NCBI GenBank assembly: GCA_034678545.1
Contig: JAXDBS010000047.1
Span: 1-43,730 of the forward strand
Direction: 5' to 3'
DNA: 43,730 nucleotides
DNA from: UBA5614 sp034678545
GTDB lineage: Bacteria; Cloacimonadota; Cloacimonadia; Cloacimonadales; Cloacimonadaceae
Both the position numbers and the translations under genes were made by a program. Below the pieces are notes generated by a model, which had not been told where the DNA came from, did no database searches, and saw only the letters and a list, made by a program, of their open reading frames with translations. Numbering within the stretch: the first letter of the stretch is position 1; each line of letters opens with the position of its first letter. Shown one piece after another: positions 25,470 through 34,493 of the stretch.

Positions 25470-26218
25470 GACCCCTCTCTCCTCAGTTCATAGGATTTAC
25501 CTTCCCGAGCCATTTCGATCCCGTGGCCGGGATTGGCTTGCAGCCATTGCCGCATTGCTTCTGAAAGACCATGAGTCAGAATGATCCGGCCTTTGGCCTG
25601 CCCGGCAAAATCTATGATCAGACCCGCCTCAGGATGCTGACCGTCCAGAATGATGAGGTCCGCGGAGTCCAGAGCTGGTCTAAGATTGTGAAAAGTTTTG
25701 AGATCGGATGTATAAAACAGGCTCTCCCCATTCTCTTCAACGGCAAAGCTAAAAGAGCGCATAGGATTGGGATAACCGCTTTTTTTCAGAAAACCGTGAT
25801 ACCCTGCCAGGTGATCGTTTGGGAACACCTTAAGGCCGGGGCAGAGATTTTCCGCCTCCTGCATCTCATGCACACGCAGCGGGAAGGAAAAGCGCTGCTC
25901 GAAAGTGTAGAACATGTGCATGGCCTCCAGAAAGCGCTCCGGCATTTCCGGCAGGAAGAGGTCCAAAGGTTTGGTCCTGCCTTCCAGATAGTAAAGTTGG
26001 AGCAGCATAAACAAACCTGAAACGTGGTCGGGATGATAGTGGCTGATCAGGACGGAGTCTATGAAATCGCTGTTGAAGCCATGCCGGAGCAGTTGCCGCG
26101 AGGTGCCTTCCCCGCAGTCGAGCAGATAGTGCTTATCCGTAGCGGCAACCATCAGGCTCGAGCTGTGGAAATCCGGATGCGGCCATCCCGAGCCAGCTCC
26201 CAGAATCACGCAGTTCAT
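25466..26218 (-). CDS. metallo-beta-lactamase-fold hydrolase, RNase Z-like
   Basis: A 250-residue MBL-fold protein with the zinc motif HYHPDH (His60, His62, Asp64, His65), an N-terminal GAGSGWPHPDFHSSS substrate loop and LLDCGEGTSRQL as in RNase Z and related ElaC-type enzymes. Later metal ligands are probably the Asp in ILDGQHPEA and the His in LTHGLSEA. It is shorter than typical RNase Z (about 300) and lacks a clear exosite, so tRNA 3'-processing is possible but a generic phosphodiesterase or hydrolase role is equally likely. Overlaps its neighbour on both sides by four bases. Confidence 0.72.
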   Translation of the reverse strand: MNCVILGAGSGWPHPDFHSSSLMVAATDKHYLLDCGEGTSRQLLRHGFNSDFIDSVLISHYHPDHVSGLFMLLQLYYLEGRTKPLDLFLPEMPERFLEAMHMFYTFEQRFSFPLRVHEMQEAENLCPGLKVFPNDHLAGYHGFLKKSGYPNPMRSFSFAVEENGESLFYTSDLKTFHNLRPALDSADLIILDGQHPEAGLIIDFAGQAKGRIILTHGLSEAMRQWLQANPGHGIEMAREGKSYELRREGS

Positions 26219-27348
26219 TTACCGCCCCTGCTCTTTAGCTGGTTCTGGGGCACTACGATGGGGACCTTGTCCAGCTTGATCCCAAACACGATGAAGATCA
26301 CTGCAAAGAGGCCGGTCGTGATCAGCAGCAACTGCCTGGAACCTATCATGTAGATAACGATGGTGGTCAGGACGATGATCAGGTTGATCAGATAGATCAT
26401 CACCGCCGTGATCTTGGCTGAGCCCAGCACCGTATGGATGCGGTGGGTGGAGTGGTCCTTGCCGCCCTGCATCACGTGGCGCCCGTCCCGCTTGCGGGTC
26501 ACGCTGACCAAGGCGATGTCGAAGATGGCGTAGCTCAGTATCAGGACAGGCAGCAGGTAAAACCATTTGTCATTGTGCCTGATCTTGGCAAACTGCGCCA
26601 TCAGGATGCCCATGGACGATAGGAAGTAGCCGATAAACATGCTGCCCGCGTCACCCAAGAAGATCCGGGCCGGATTGAAATTATAAGGCAGAAAGCCCAG
26701 TGCCGCTCCGGAAAAGCTGAGCGAGATCAGCGCGATCAGAGCCATGGCTCCGGCGTTGGCTGCCGTGTTCATCAGGCTGAAAGCGAAAAAGCCCAGTCCC
26801 AGGATGGCCGCCATCCCGGTAATAATGCCGTCCATATTATCGAGAAAGTTGAACGCGTTCATCAAACCAACCATCCACAGCACCAGCAGCGGCAGCGCCA
26901 GGTAGACCTGCACCTGTCCCAGGGATGGCAGATTCAGGTTGGCCGCCCCAAACAGGGTATACAGCTCGGGAGCTTCAAAATTGGTCAGGATGAAGATGAG
27001 GCTGACCAGGATCTGCCCGACCAGCTTGAGCAGAGGCTTCATGCCATAACGGTCGTCATACAGGCCGATCAGGACGATCAGGACCGAGCCGGTCAGATAG
27101 CCTGTAATGCGCAGGTCAAAGGTGCGGGTGGCAGTGATCACCACATCGTAGAGGCAGAGGAGGAAAAAACCGATGAATACGCTTAGCCCGCCCATCAGTG
27201 GGATCGCCGTCGCATGGATCTTCCTGGCCTCAGGCCTATCCACAAAGTTCACCCAGCGGGCAAACCTGATCACGAACGGAGTCAAGCCATAGACGAAGAG
27301 CCACGACATCACGAACACACTGATGTATTCATAGATCTGATTCGACAT
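26215..27348 (-). CDS. WecA/TagO-family undecaprenyl-phosphate sugar-1-phosphate transferase
   Basis: A 377-residue polytopic membrane enzyme of glycosyltransferase family 4. It moves a HexNAc-1-phosphate from its UDP-sugar onto undecaprenyl phosphate, the first step of O-antigen or other surface glycan synthesis. Seen: GLYDDRYG (Asp98-Asp99), the catalytic NFLDNMDG (170-174), IFLGDAGSMFIGY (229-241) and the cytoplasmic loop GRHVMQGGKDHSTHR with its His residues. The donor sugar (GlcNAc most likely) cannot be read. First gene of the run down to mfd; AAAGGAA lies just before the ATG. Confidence 0.87.
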   Translation of the reverse strand: MSNQIYEYISVFVMSWLFVYGLTPFVIRFARWVNFVDRPEARKIHATAIPLMGGLSVFIGFFLLCLYDVVITATRTFDLRITGYLTGSVLIVLIGLYDDRYGMKPLLKLVGQILVSLIFILTNFEAPELYTLFGAANLNLPSLGQVQVYLALPLLVLWMVGLMNAFNFLDNMDGIITGMAAILGLGFFAFSLMNTAANAGAMALIALISLSFSGAALGFLPYNFNPARIFLGDAGSMFIGYFLSSMGILMAQFAKIRHNDKWFYLLPVLILSYAIFDIALVSVTRKRDGRHVMQGGKDHSTHRIHTVLGSAKITAVMIYLINLIIVLTTIVIYMIGSRQLLLITTGLFAVIFIVFGIKLDKVPIVVPQNQLKSRGGK

Positions 27349-27377
27349 TTATTTCCTTTGAACCTTTTTTGTTTTTC

Positions 27378-27406
27378 CTTATCTCTGATTTACCCGTTTT
27401 TGTCAA
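27378..27406 (-). promoter_or_regulatory. candidate promoter for the wecA-like to mfd run
   Basis: On the - strand TTGACA (27401-27406) and GATAAG (27378-27383) are 17 bp apart. The -35 is perfect, the -10 matches at four of six. Transcription would start about 23 bases before the ATG. The -35 overlaps the stop of the upstream gene. Confidence 0.45.
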
Positions 27407-28890
27407 AGCTTTTTCTGGGCGGACCGCTTTTCCAATTGCCTGAGCATGACATCCAGGATCAGATCCTGAGTATGGATCAGGTCAAAGGGTTCGAACTTCA
27501 GATACTTGTCCGCCTGCCCCGCCAGGTAGTCATGCGTGACCACGCGGTACACCCTCTCTGCTTCGATCGGACGCCCCCCGACCAGGATATCCTCCAGACG
27601 CAGGCTGTCCGCATCCAGGGAGTCCGGCCAGCGCAGATTAAAACTTTGCACGATGTCATATTCTTTGGTCTGCATCAGTTTCAGATTGTGTGAGATGAAG
27701 GCGGACAGATCCTTCCCGTAACAGGAAAAAACCACAATGTAATTGGTGAAGGGCAGCATCTCCATCATGTCTTTCAGCCTGACCGGCCCGGCCGGAATGG
27801 CTTTGCGGATGCCGCCGCAGTTGAGCATGGCCAAGTCCGCTCCGTATTGACCGGCATGTTCGTCGAACAGCGCTTCCGCCTGCCACCTGGAAACTGCCGT
27901 TTCCCGAAATTTGTCGGGAATCCAGTCCTCCTCCGCATAGCCCACCACGCGGTTCAGGTCGGCTTCGATCCGCTTTGTCATCTTATGGAAAAAGCGGGAA
28001 AATCCCGAGGATTTTTTCTCTTTCACTTCCGTGACCGGAAACAAGCATACTTCGTTCAGCAGCGGATTCACAATCCGGTCATTCTCCACTTCCAGGTCCA
28101 GCCTGCCGTAATTGATCAGGAAAGCTCCCGTCTGAACGATGTAGATGCCGTTGACCAGGCGCGGCGTTTCCAAGACAGTATGCGTATGCCCGCCCACGAT
28201 CAGGTCTATCCGGCCGTCCAGTTGCGAGGCAAGCAGGCTGTCGGCTTCAAAACCGTTGTGGGTGAGCAGGATGATCAGGTCGGTCCGTCTGTCCAGTTCT
28301 CCCAGATAATTGTCAATGGCCTCCTTGTAGGGCCGGATCGTGAGGCCGCTGACGTTCTCGATCTTGACCTTTTCCGGCAGTTCCATCAGCGTCAGGCCCA
28401 TGACCCCGACCCGCAGCTTTCCCAGTTTGAAGATCTTGTAAGGCGTATCGGTAATGGGTTTGCCGGTCTTCTTATCAAGCAGGTTAGTGCTGATGAACGG
28501 ATATCTGGCCAGCTTGGCCAGCCGCATTGTATTGGCGTAGGACTGGTCGAATTCGTGGTTGCCGAAGGTGGCTCCGTCCAAGCCCATTTTGTTAAAGGCC
28601 GCGATCACCGCCCCGCCGATGGCCTTTTTATAGACCAGTGACGAAAAGGCGCTTCCGGTCTGCTGGTCGCCCGCGTCCAGCCAGAGGCTGTGCCTCACTT
28701 GTTTCCGCTGCGCCGAGACCAGGTTGTGTAAATTCTCGTATCCGCCCAGGCTGACATTGCCGTCCGCTGTCCGGTAGTCCGAGGGAAGATACGCCCCATG
28801 GGTGTCATTGGTATAGAACAGGGTGAACGGGACAGCCGCCAGCCCGCTGAAAAGGGCTCCAATTATGACGATGAGACAGATTCTTTGCAT
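27403..28890 (-). CDS. 5'-nucleotidase/2',3'-cyclic phosphodiesterase family protein (UshA-like)
   Basis: A 495-residue exported two-domain metallophosphatase. It has a signal peptide (about 1-20), then the dinuclear metal motifs: YTNDTHG (Asp29, His31), DAGDQQTGS (Asp72), GNHEFDQ (Asn111, His112), THNG (His211) and GGHTH (His235, His237). The C-terminal substrate domain (about 330-480) carries NCGGIRKAIPAGPV and MEMLPFTNYIV. Family members hydrolyse extracytoplasmic nucleotides or UDP-sugars for salvage. AGGAAGG precedes the ATG. It is 54 bp upstream of the wecA-like gene but likely has its own promoter. Confidence 0.9.
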   Translation of the reverse strand: MQRICLIVIIGALFSGLAAVPFTLFYTNDTHGAYLPSDYRTADGNVSLGGYENLHNLVSAQRKQVRHSLWLDAGDQQTGSAFSSLVYKKAIGGAVIAAFNKMGLDGATFGNHEFDQSYANTMRLAKLARYPFISTNLLDKKTGKPITDTPYKIFKLGKLRVGVMGLTLMELPEKVKIENVSGLTIRPYKEAIDNYLGELDRRTDLIILLTHNGFEADSLLASQLDGRIDLIVGGHTHTVLETPRLVNGIYIVQTGAFLINYGRLDLEVENDRIVNPLLNEVCLFPVTEVKEKKSSGFSRFFHKMTKRIEADLNRVVGYAEEDWIPDKFRETAVSRWQAEALFDEHAGQYGADLAMLNCGGIRKAIPAGPVRLKDMMEMLPFTNYIVVFSCYGKDLSAFISHNLKLMQTKEYDIVQSFNLRWPDSLDADSLRLEDILVGGRPIEAERVYRVVTHDYLAGQADKYLKFEPFDLIHTQDLILDVMLRQLEKRSAQKKL

Positions 28891-29007
28891 GTTACCTTCC
28901 TGATCCTAATATCCTCTTTGCTTGCTTTTTCCGCCCCTCGCCGGATACTGGAGCTTCTCTTCACCGATCATCCTGCTTCATTGAAACCCGGGGAACCCCT
29001 TCCGGTC

Positions 29008-29039
29008 CACCCGGGATCCTCCCGGGATTAGCCCGGGTG
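29008..29039. repeat. cluster of CCCGGG palindromes
   Basis: In the 232-bp gap between the nucleotidase start and the end of kdsB, CACCCGGG (29008-29015) and CCCGGGTG (29032-29039) are inverted copies, with a third CCCGGG (29021-29026) between, allowing several alternative hairpins. GGGGAACCCC lies just before. No T tract. It may be the 3' end structure of the kdsB transcript. Confidence 0.6.
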
Positions 29040-29122
29040 CCATTAAGGCAGGGACAGCCGCTGGAAAAAAGAAAACAAAGGTCGGAAAGGAGCGACGCTC
29101 ATGGCAGAAGCCGCTTTCAGGT

Positions 29123-29845
29123 TCAGATTTGCAATAGCCTGCCTACCTTCTCCAGATCCTCCAGAGTGTCTATCCCGATGCCCTGATAGGAGGTTCCCAC
29201 CAGCCGGATGGGGATACCGTACTCCAGTAGGCGCAGCTGCTCAAGCTTTTCCGCCCGTTCCAGCCTGCCCACCGGTAGGCTGACAAAATCCAGCAGGGTC
29301 TGCTTACGGAAAGCATACACTCCGATGTGCCGAAAGTAATCGAGTCCGGGTTCGCCGTCACGATTGCAGGGAATTAAAGAGCGGGAAAAATAGATAGCAT
29401 CCATGTTATTATTGAATATTACTTTAACCATATTTATGTTAAGTATCGCTTCAAGGTCAGTAACAGGTGTGATGAGGGTGGCAACCTTGACCTCCGGATC
29501 GGAAAACGCGGCCAGTAGAGCGGCCAGCGGTTCAGTCCCAATAAGCGGTTCGTCGCCTTGGATATTGAACACAAGGTCGCATTTGATATCTTTGACCACT
29601 TCGGCGACCCGGTCACTGCCGGAGGGGTGATCTGGAGACGTTATCTGGCAAGATCCGCCAAAGCTTTGTACCGCTTCAGCGATCCGCGCGTCATCCGTGG
29701 CGACGATCACCTGCCCGAACAGGCCGCTGCCAGCCACGCGTTCATACACATGCCGGATGATGGGCTTGCCTTGGAGTAGAGCCAGAGGCTTGCCCGGAAA
29801 GCGGGTCGAGGCGTAGCGGGCGGGAATAACGGCTACCGGCTGCAT
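29123..29845 (-). CDS. kdsB: 3-deoxy-manno-octulosonate cytidylyltransferase (CMP-Kdo synthetase)
   Basis: A 240-residue nucleotidyltransferase with the family signature IPARYASTRFPGKPL at the N terminus, VATDDARI near 49-56 and NIQGDEPLI near 96-104. It activates Kdo with CTP for the lipopolysaccharide core, which tells us the cell has an LPS outer membrane. It follows the lipoprotein gene by seven bases as last gene of the corA-kdsB run. Confidence 0.94.
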   Translation of the reverse strand: MQPVAVIPARYASTRFPGKPLALLQGKPIIRHVYERVAGSGLFGQVIVATDDARIAEAVQSFGGSCQITSPDHPSGSDRVAEVVKDIKCDLVFNIQGDEPLIGTEPLAALLAAFSDPEVKVATLITPVTDLEAILNINMVKVIFNNNMDAIYFSRSLIPCNRDGEPGLDYFRHIGVYAFRKQTLLDFVSLPVGRLERAEKLEQLRLLEYGIPIRLVGTSYQGIGIDTLEDLEKVGRLLQI

Positions 29846-29852
29846 GGGCTGA

Positions 29853-30689
29853 TCAGAAGCGGCCGGGCATGTTCAGCAGGATGTGTACATTGAATTTGTG
29901 GGCCGAGTCCATTTGTACGTGATAAAGGAAATGGCCCTGGAACGAAGCTTGCAGGTTGGCCGTTGCGCGGCTCAAGATCAGTTGCCTTTCTTCTTCCTCA
30001 CCAGTGCTCCGCATCGCCTCCACAACCTGCTTCATCCTGTATTGCGCGAGTTTATTGAGCGCTTCGTCCTGCGCCTGCAGCCAGGCAGCCTGCAGGTCGG
30101 GGTCCACACCCCGCCCGCTGGCATAGACGTAATCACCGTCCGGGTAAGCTGACGGAGCCAGTCCCCAGCGGGGAAGCAGGCCGGCTGAAACAGAGACAAC
30201 ATCCTGACTTACTGCGGTGTCGGCGGTGCCCATCAAAATAAGCCGGTAGCCGTGAAATTCGGTTTCTGCCAGGGGTTTCAGTTCTTTGATCAGCCGGAAG
30301 TAGGCCTTGGAATCGGGATTGACACCCGCTCCCGCCTTGTCAGGGAAAGGCTCTTCCGGATCGGCTGCCAGCAGCTTGTCCATTTGCTCTATGTCAAAGA
30401 AAAAAGAGCCCAGGTTTTGGGATAGCGCTACGGCCGCGTTCTTGGCTGCCGCCGCGTTGCGGGCTGCCAAGTCCTTTTCCTTGGGTGAGACAATGCCGAT
30501 GGCATATTCTCCCCGTGGCGGATACAGCACCCAGGCGGGCACTTCGTTGACCGTGAAGACAGTGGTCGGGCCGGACTTCAGTTGCAGGCCGTCGGTGGAA
30601 GGTTTCTCCACCAGGTTTTTGCTACAGCCGGAGATGGCAATGATCGCTGCCAGGAGCAGGATCAGACAGCCAGTAAGTCTTCTATTCAT
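29853..30689 (-). CDS. LPP20-like lipoprotein
   Basis: A 278-residue lipoprotein with signal peptide and lipobox ISGC. The mature part has VPAWVLYPPRGEYAIGIVSPKEKDLAARNAAAAKNAA, the pattern of the LPP20 family (named for a Helicobacter surface lipoprotein), and a second similar half (WGLAPSAYPDGDYVYASGRGVDPDLQAAWLQAQDEALNKLA). Function unknown, probably outer-membrane. Its ATG overlaps the mnmG stop (ATGA). Confidence 0.7.
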   Translation of the reverse strand: MNRRLTGCLILLLAAIIAISGCSKNLVEKPSTDGLQLKSGPTTVFTVNEVPAWVLYPPRGEYAIGIVSPKEKDLAARNAAAAKNAAVALSQNLGSFFFDIEQMDKLLAADPEEPFPDKAGAGVNPDSKAYFRLIKELKPLAETEFHGYRLILMGTADTAVSQDVVSVSAGLLPRWGLAPSAYPDGDYVYASGRGVDPDLQAAWLQAQDEALNKLAQYRMKQVVEAMRSTGEEEERQLILSRATANLQASFQGHFLYHVQMDSAHKFNVHILLNMPGRF

Positions 30690-32551
30690 GTCGCTTCCTC
30701 CAATTTCTGCCGCTCCGGTTCGGGCCGCTGCTTACGCAGCCAGATCATCAGGGCGGCCATGTCCGTATAGTTAATCCCAGGGATGCGCATGGCCTGCCCC
30801 AGGTTGTGCGGCCTGATGCGGGAAAGCTTTTCCCGCGCCTCCCAAGCTATGCTGTCGATCTGCATGAAATCGAGGCCGTCCGGGATGGCGATGCGTTCCG
30901 CCGTGTCAAAGCGCCGCAACTCTTCCTCTTGGCGTTTGAGATAGCCTTCGTACCTGATCTCGAGCCAGATGCGGTCGGCAATTTCGGTGGTGACACCCTC
31001 CGAAGGCTGGTAACCAAAACGGCTCAATCCGTCAAATGTTATTTGCGGCCGCTTGAGCAGGGCGGCGTATCTCTCCGGCTGGGAGAGTCCGTTGAGGACG
31101 GTGCAGCTTTCGTTCAGCAGGCGGTGTTTTTCTTTGTCCTTGATGGCCAGCATGGCCTGAAACTTCTGCCAGCGGTCCTCCGAGACCAACCCCAGCCTGT
31201 GTCCCAAAGGCATCAGCCGCTCGTCCGCGTTGTCCTGCCTCAGCCAGAGCCGGTACTCAGCGCGGGAAGTGAACATGCGGTAGGGCTCGTTCGTACCTTT
31301 GGTAACCAAGTCGTCAATGAGAACGCCGATGTAGGCCTCGGAGCGGGACAGGATGAACGGATCTTTGTTTTCCAGCGAGAGAACGGCATTGACGCCGGCC
31401 ATCAGGCCCTGGGCCGCCGCTTCCTCATATCCGGAGGTGCCGTTGATCTGGCCCGCCAGGTAAAGGCCTTTCACTTTTTTCGTCTCCAGAGGGGGCAGAA
31501 TCTCCTCCGGCTCCACGTAGTCATACTCGATGGCATAGCCGTAGCGCATAACTTCGGCCCGCTCTAGGCCTGGGATTGATTGCACCATGGCCTCCTGCAC
31601 TCCGGGCGGCAGGCTGGTGGAAATGCCGTTGACATAGCCTTCAAAAGTTCTGGTGCCTTCCGGTTCGATGAAGATCTGGTGGGATTCCTTGTCCGGAAAC
31701 TTGACGATTTTGTCTTCAATGGATGGGCAGTAGCGTGGTCCGATGCCATTGATGTATCCTCCGTAAAGGGACGAAAGCTTGATGTTGTCTTGGATGATGA
31801 CATGCGTCTGCGGCGTGGTCCGGGTCAGGTAACAGGACACCTGGTTGTTTAGGGAAACCTCTCGGTAACGGGAGAATCCGCTGGGCGATTCATCCCCGGG
31901 CTGCTCTTCCAAGAGGTTGTAATTGAGGGTGCGCAGGTCCACTCGGGGTGGCGTCCCGGTTTTGAAGCGGTTCAGTTTAAGGCCTGCCGCGGACAGGGAT
32001 TCCGTCATTCCCACGGCAGCCGGCTCGCCGCTGCGCCCGCCGGGATAGGCGACCGCGCCGACATGGATGAGACCGTTCAGGAAAGTCCCGTTGGCCAGGA
32101 TCACGCGTGGTGCGAAATACTGCCTTCCGAGTGACGTCACGACTCCCTTGACCGCACCTTGTTCGATCAGCAGCCCGGTGACACTGGCTTCGATGACGCG
32201 CAGCCCGGATTGCGCTTCGAGGTGTTCCCTCATCACCAGTGAATACATCTGCCTGTCATTCTGGGAACGGGGTGCCCAGACAGCCGGGCCCTTGCTACGG
32301 TTGAGCATACGGAAATGGATGCCCGTGAGGTCGCTGACGTAACCTATCTCGCCGCCCAGGGCATCTATCTCCTGGGCAAGGTGCCCCTTGGCGGGGCCAC
32401 CCACGGAGGGGTTGCAACTCATGCGTCCGATGGACTCGAGCTTGATCACGAAAACGGCGGTTTTTGCGCCCAGCCTGGCAGCGGCCAAAGCAGCCTCGAT
32501 GCCAGCGTGTCCGGCACCTACAACCAGGATGTCAAACTTAGAATTGCTCAT
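30686..32551 (-). CDS. mnmG: tRNA uridine-5-carboxymethylaminomethyl modification enzyme MnmG
   Basis: A 621-residue FAD protein that with MnmE builds cmnm5 on U34 of several tRNAs. Signatures: VVGAGHAGIEAALAAARLG at the N terminus, RMSCNPSVGGPAKGHL near 43-58, LKRFKTGTPPRV-like LNRFKTGTPPRVD near 198, and GQINGTSGYEEAAAQGLMAG near 366-385. Length is normal. I see no ribosome site upstream of its ATG (AT-rich, TTTTTTTAAAATCATCA), so its translation may rely on coupling from engB 18 bp upstream or a leaderless-like mode. Confidence 0.95.
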   Translation of the reverse strand: MSNSKFDILVVGAGHAGIEAALAAARLGAKTAVFVIKLESIGRMSCNPSVGGPAKGHLAQEIDALGGEIGYVSDLTGIHFRMLNRSKGPAVWAPRSQNDRQMYSLVMREHLEAQSGLRVIEASVTGLLIEQGAVKGVVTSLGRQYFAPRVILANGTFLNGLIHVGAVAYPGGRSGEPAAVGMTESLSAAGLKLNRFKTGTPPRVDLRTLNYNLLEEQPGDESPSGFSRYREVSLNNQVSCYLTRTTPQTHVIIQDNIKLSSLYGGYINGIGPRYCPSIEDKIVKFPDKESHQIFIEPEGTRTFEGYVNGISTSLPPGVQEAMVQSIPGLERAEVMRYGYAIEYDYVEPEEILPPLETKKVKGLYLAGQINGTSGYEEAAAQGLMAGVNAVLSLENKDPFILSRSEAYIGVLIDDLVTKGTNEPYRMFTSRAEYRLWLRQDNADERLMPLGHRLGLVSEDRWQKFQAMLAIKDKEKHRLLNESCTVLNGLSQPERYAALLKRPQITFDGLSRFGYQPSEGVTTEIADRIWLEIRYEGYLKRQEEELRRFDTAERIAIPDGLDFMQIDSIAWEAREKLSRIRPHNLGQAMRIPGINYTDMAALMIWLRKQRPEPERQKLEEAT

Positions 32552-32569
32552 TGATGATTTTAAAAAAAC

Positions 32570-33181
32570 TTACTGCAGGCGAGTTTCCACCCAAGCCAGG
32601 ATCTTTTCTACACCGGTGCCATCTTCGGAGGAGGCGGCGATGATCTCCTGGCCTTGCAGGTTGAGCTGTTTGCCCAGTTGTTCCAGGGTGTGCCTGATCC
32701 TGCTTTTGGAGATCTTGTCGGATTTGGTGGCGATCACGCAATGGTCAATCTTGCGCAGGCGGAGCATTTCCAGCATGGCCTTGTCCTTGGGATCGGCGGA
32801 ATGCCGGATGTCCACCAGGACCAGGATGCCTTTTAGCTGCTGGCGGATATTCAGGTACTTGTCGATCATGACGCGCCACTTTTCCTGTTCCGCCTGACCC
32901 ACTTCGGCAAAGCCGTAGCCTGGGAAATCGGTGAATTGCAGGAAGCCCTGCTGACCGGCCGGGTCATCCTTCCAGCGGATTAGGAAGAAATTCAGGACCC
33001 GCGTCTTGCCCGGGGTGCGGCTGATTTTGGCCAGCAGCTTCTTGTTAGTGAGCAGGTTGATGAGGGAGCTTTTACCGACGTTGGAGCGCCCGGCAAAGGC
33101 GAATTCGGCATAGGCGGAAGCGGGATAATCGACCGGCTCGACCGCGCTTTTCACGTAGAAGGATTCAACTATGCGGATCAT
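32570..33181 (-). CDS. engB: ribosome biogenesis GTP-binding protein EngB (YihA/YsxC)
   Basis: A 203-residue small GTPase needed for large-subunit assembly. G1 GRSNVGKSS (31-39), G2 region SRTPGKTR, G3 DFPGYGFAEV and G4 TKSDK are all present; length is normal. It overlaps queD by four bases (ATGA). Confidence 0.94.
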   Translation of the reverse strand: MIRIVESFYVKSAVEPVDYPASAYAEFAFAGRSNVGKSSLINLLTNKKLLAKISRTPGKTRVLNFFLIRWKDDPAGQQGFLQFTDFPGYGFAEVGQAEQEKWRVMIDKYLNIRQQLKGILVLVDIRHSADPKDKAMLEMLRLRKIDHCVIATKSDKISKSRIRHTLEQLGKQLNLQGQEIIAASSEDGTGVEKILAWVETRLQ

Positions 33182-33546
33182 AGGCCATACACTACCGAGG
33201 CATTATCCGATTCCCAGACCTCCACCTCGACCACTTCGCAGGCGCAGCCGGAAAGCTTTTGCCCCATCGCTTCAAAGATGTGGCGGGCCAGGTTTTCCGA
33301 GGTGGGATTCATCTGCTGAAAGACGGGCAGATCGTTCAGGTACTGATGGTCAAAGCCGGCCAGCAGTTCATTCAAATGGTTCTTCAATACTCCAAAATCC
33401 ATGGCCATGCCGATGCCGTCCAGCCCGTCGCACATTACGCAGAGCCGGACCTTGTAATTATGCCCGTGCAGATTTTTACACATTCCCTCATAGCCGTTCA
33501 GGCGGTGGGCTGAGGAGAACGTTCCCTTTACGTTTAGTTTATACAT
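33178..33546 (-). CDS. queD: 6-carboxytetrahydropterin synthase QueD
   Basis: A 122-residue T-fold enzyme acting on dihydroneopterin triphosphate in the queuosine (7-deazaguanine) pathway. Zinc ligands are His14, His27 and His29 and the catalytic cysteine is Cys23 in CKNLHGH, as in E. coli QueD (Cys27). No other queuosine gene is in the window. It comes 14 bp after corA. Confidence 0.92.
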   Translation of the reverse strand: MYKLNVKGTFSSAHRLNGYEGMCKNLHGHNYKVRLCVMCDGLDGIGMAMDFGVLKNHLNELLAGFDHQYLNDLPVFQQMNPTSENLARHIFEAMGQKLSGCACEVVEVEVWESDNASVVYGL

Positions 33547-33560
33547 AGTTTTTTTCTCGC

Positions 33561-34493
33561 TCAGAAATACTTTTTGCGGATGAAAGCGATGATGATCAGC
33601 AGTGTCACCACCAAAGTGAATCCCATGATGGCGGGAAATGCCCAGCGGGAGCTTTCCAGGGGCAGATGCACATTCATGCCGTAAATGCTGAAGATCATAG
33701 TGGGCAGGGCGATGATGATTGTGATCAGGGTCAGAAACTTCATCACGATGTTCAGGTTGTTGGAGATAACGGAGGCAAAGGCGTCCATCATGCCGCTCAG
33801 GATCGAGCTGTATATATTTGCCATATCAATGGCCTGCTTGTTCTCGATGATCACGTCGTCAATCAGGTCCTCACCGTCCGGGTCGTTCTGCAGCCAGCGG
33901 GATCGCTGTATCCGCTCGAGGATAAGCTCATTAGCCTGCAACGAAGTGGTGAAATAGACCAGCGATTTCTCCAAACGCAGCAGGCGGATCAGTTCCTTGT
34001 TCTTCATGGAGGCGTGCAGTTCCTGCTCGATAGCATTGGTGCGGCGGTTAATTTCTTTGAGGAAGCGTAGGTAATAGATTGAGGTTCGCAGGTTGATGCT
34101 GAGAATGAAGCTCTGCGGGCTGATCTTGAAGGGACGGTGCTTGCCTTCCAAAAAAGATGTGAGGATCTCCTGATCAAAGAAAGAAACGGTGATGACCTTC
34201 TCCGGGAGGATGATCAGACCGATCGGGACAGTGGCAAAAGGCAGCTTTGAGGTCCTGTGCTTGTAAAACACTGGCACCCGCAAAATGATCAGGATGGCTC
34301 CGTTATCGTATTCCAGGCGGGAATTCTCATCCGAGTCCTTGAGGTCGGTGATGAAATCGTCAGGCAATTCGTATTTTTGGATGATCTGCCCCGTTTCCTC
34401 TGCTGTCGGGTCGTCCAAATGCAGCCAGAATGCTTCGTCCGGATTGGCAGTCGGCGTGAACCGGGTCCCGCTGTTCAGATATGCGCTGATCAT
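33561..34493 (-). CDS. corA: CorA-family divalent cation transporter
   Basis: A 310-residue membrane channel for magnesium or cobalt. The large N-terminal cytoplasmic domain is followed by two C-terminal helices, with the selectivity motif YGMN at 271-274 at the end of the first. I place the start at the ATG 34493 because AAGGAGG ends five bases before it; an in-frame ATG 20 codons upstream lacks a site and encodes a stretch not typical of the family. First gene of the corA-queD-engB-mnmG-lipoprotein-kdsB run. Confidence 0.9.
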   Translation of the reverse strand: MISAYLNSGTRFTPTANPDEAFWLHLDDPTAEETGQIIQKYELPDDFITDLKDSDENSRLEYDNGAILIILRVPVFYKHRTSKLPFATVPIGLIILPEKVITVSFFDQEILTSFLEGKHRPFKISPQSFILSINLRTSIYYLRFLKEINRRTNAIEQELHASMKNKELIRLLRLEKSLVYFTTSLQANELILERIQRSRWLQNDPDGEDLIDDVIIENKQAIDMANIYSSILSGMMDAFASVISNNLNIVMKFLTLITIIIALPTMIFSIYGMNVHLPLESSRWAFPAIMGFTLVVTLLIIIAFIRKKYF

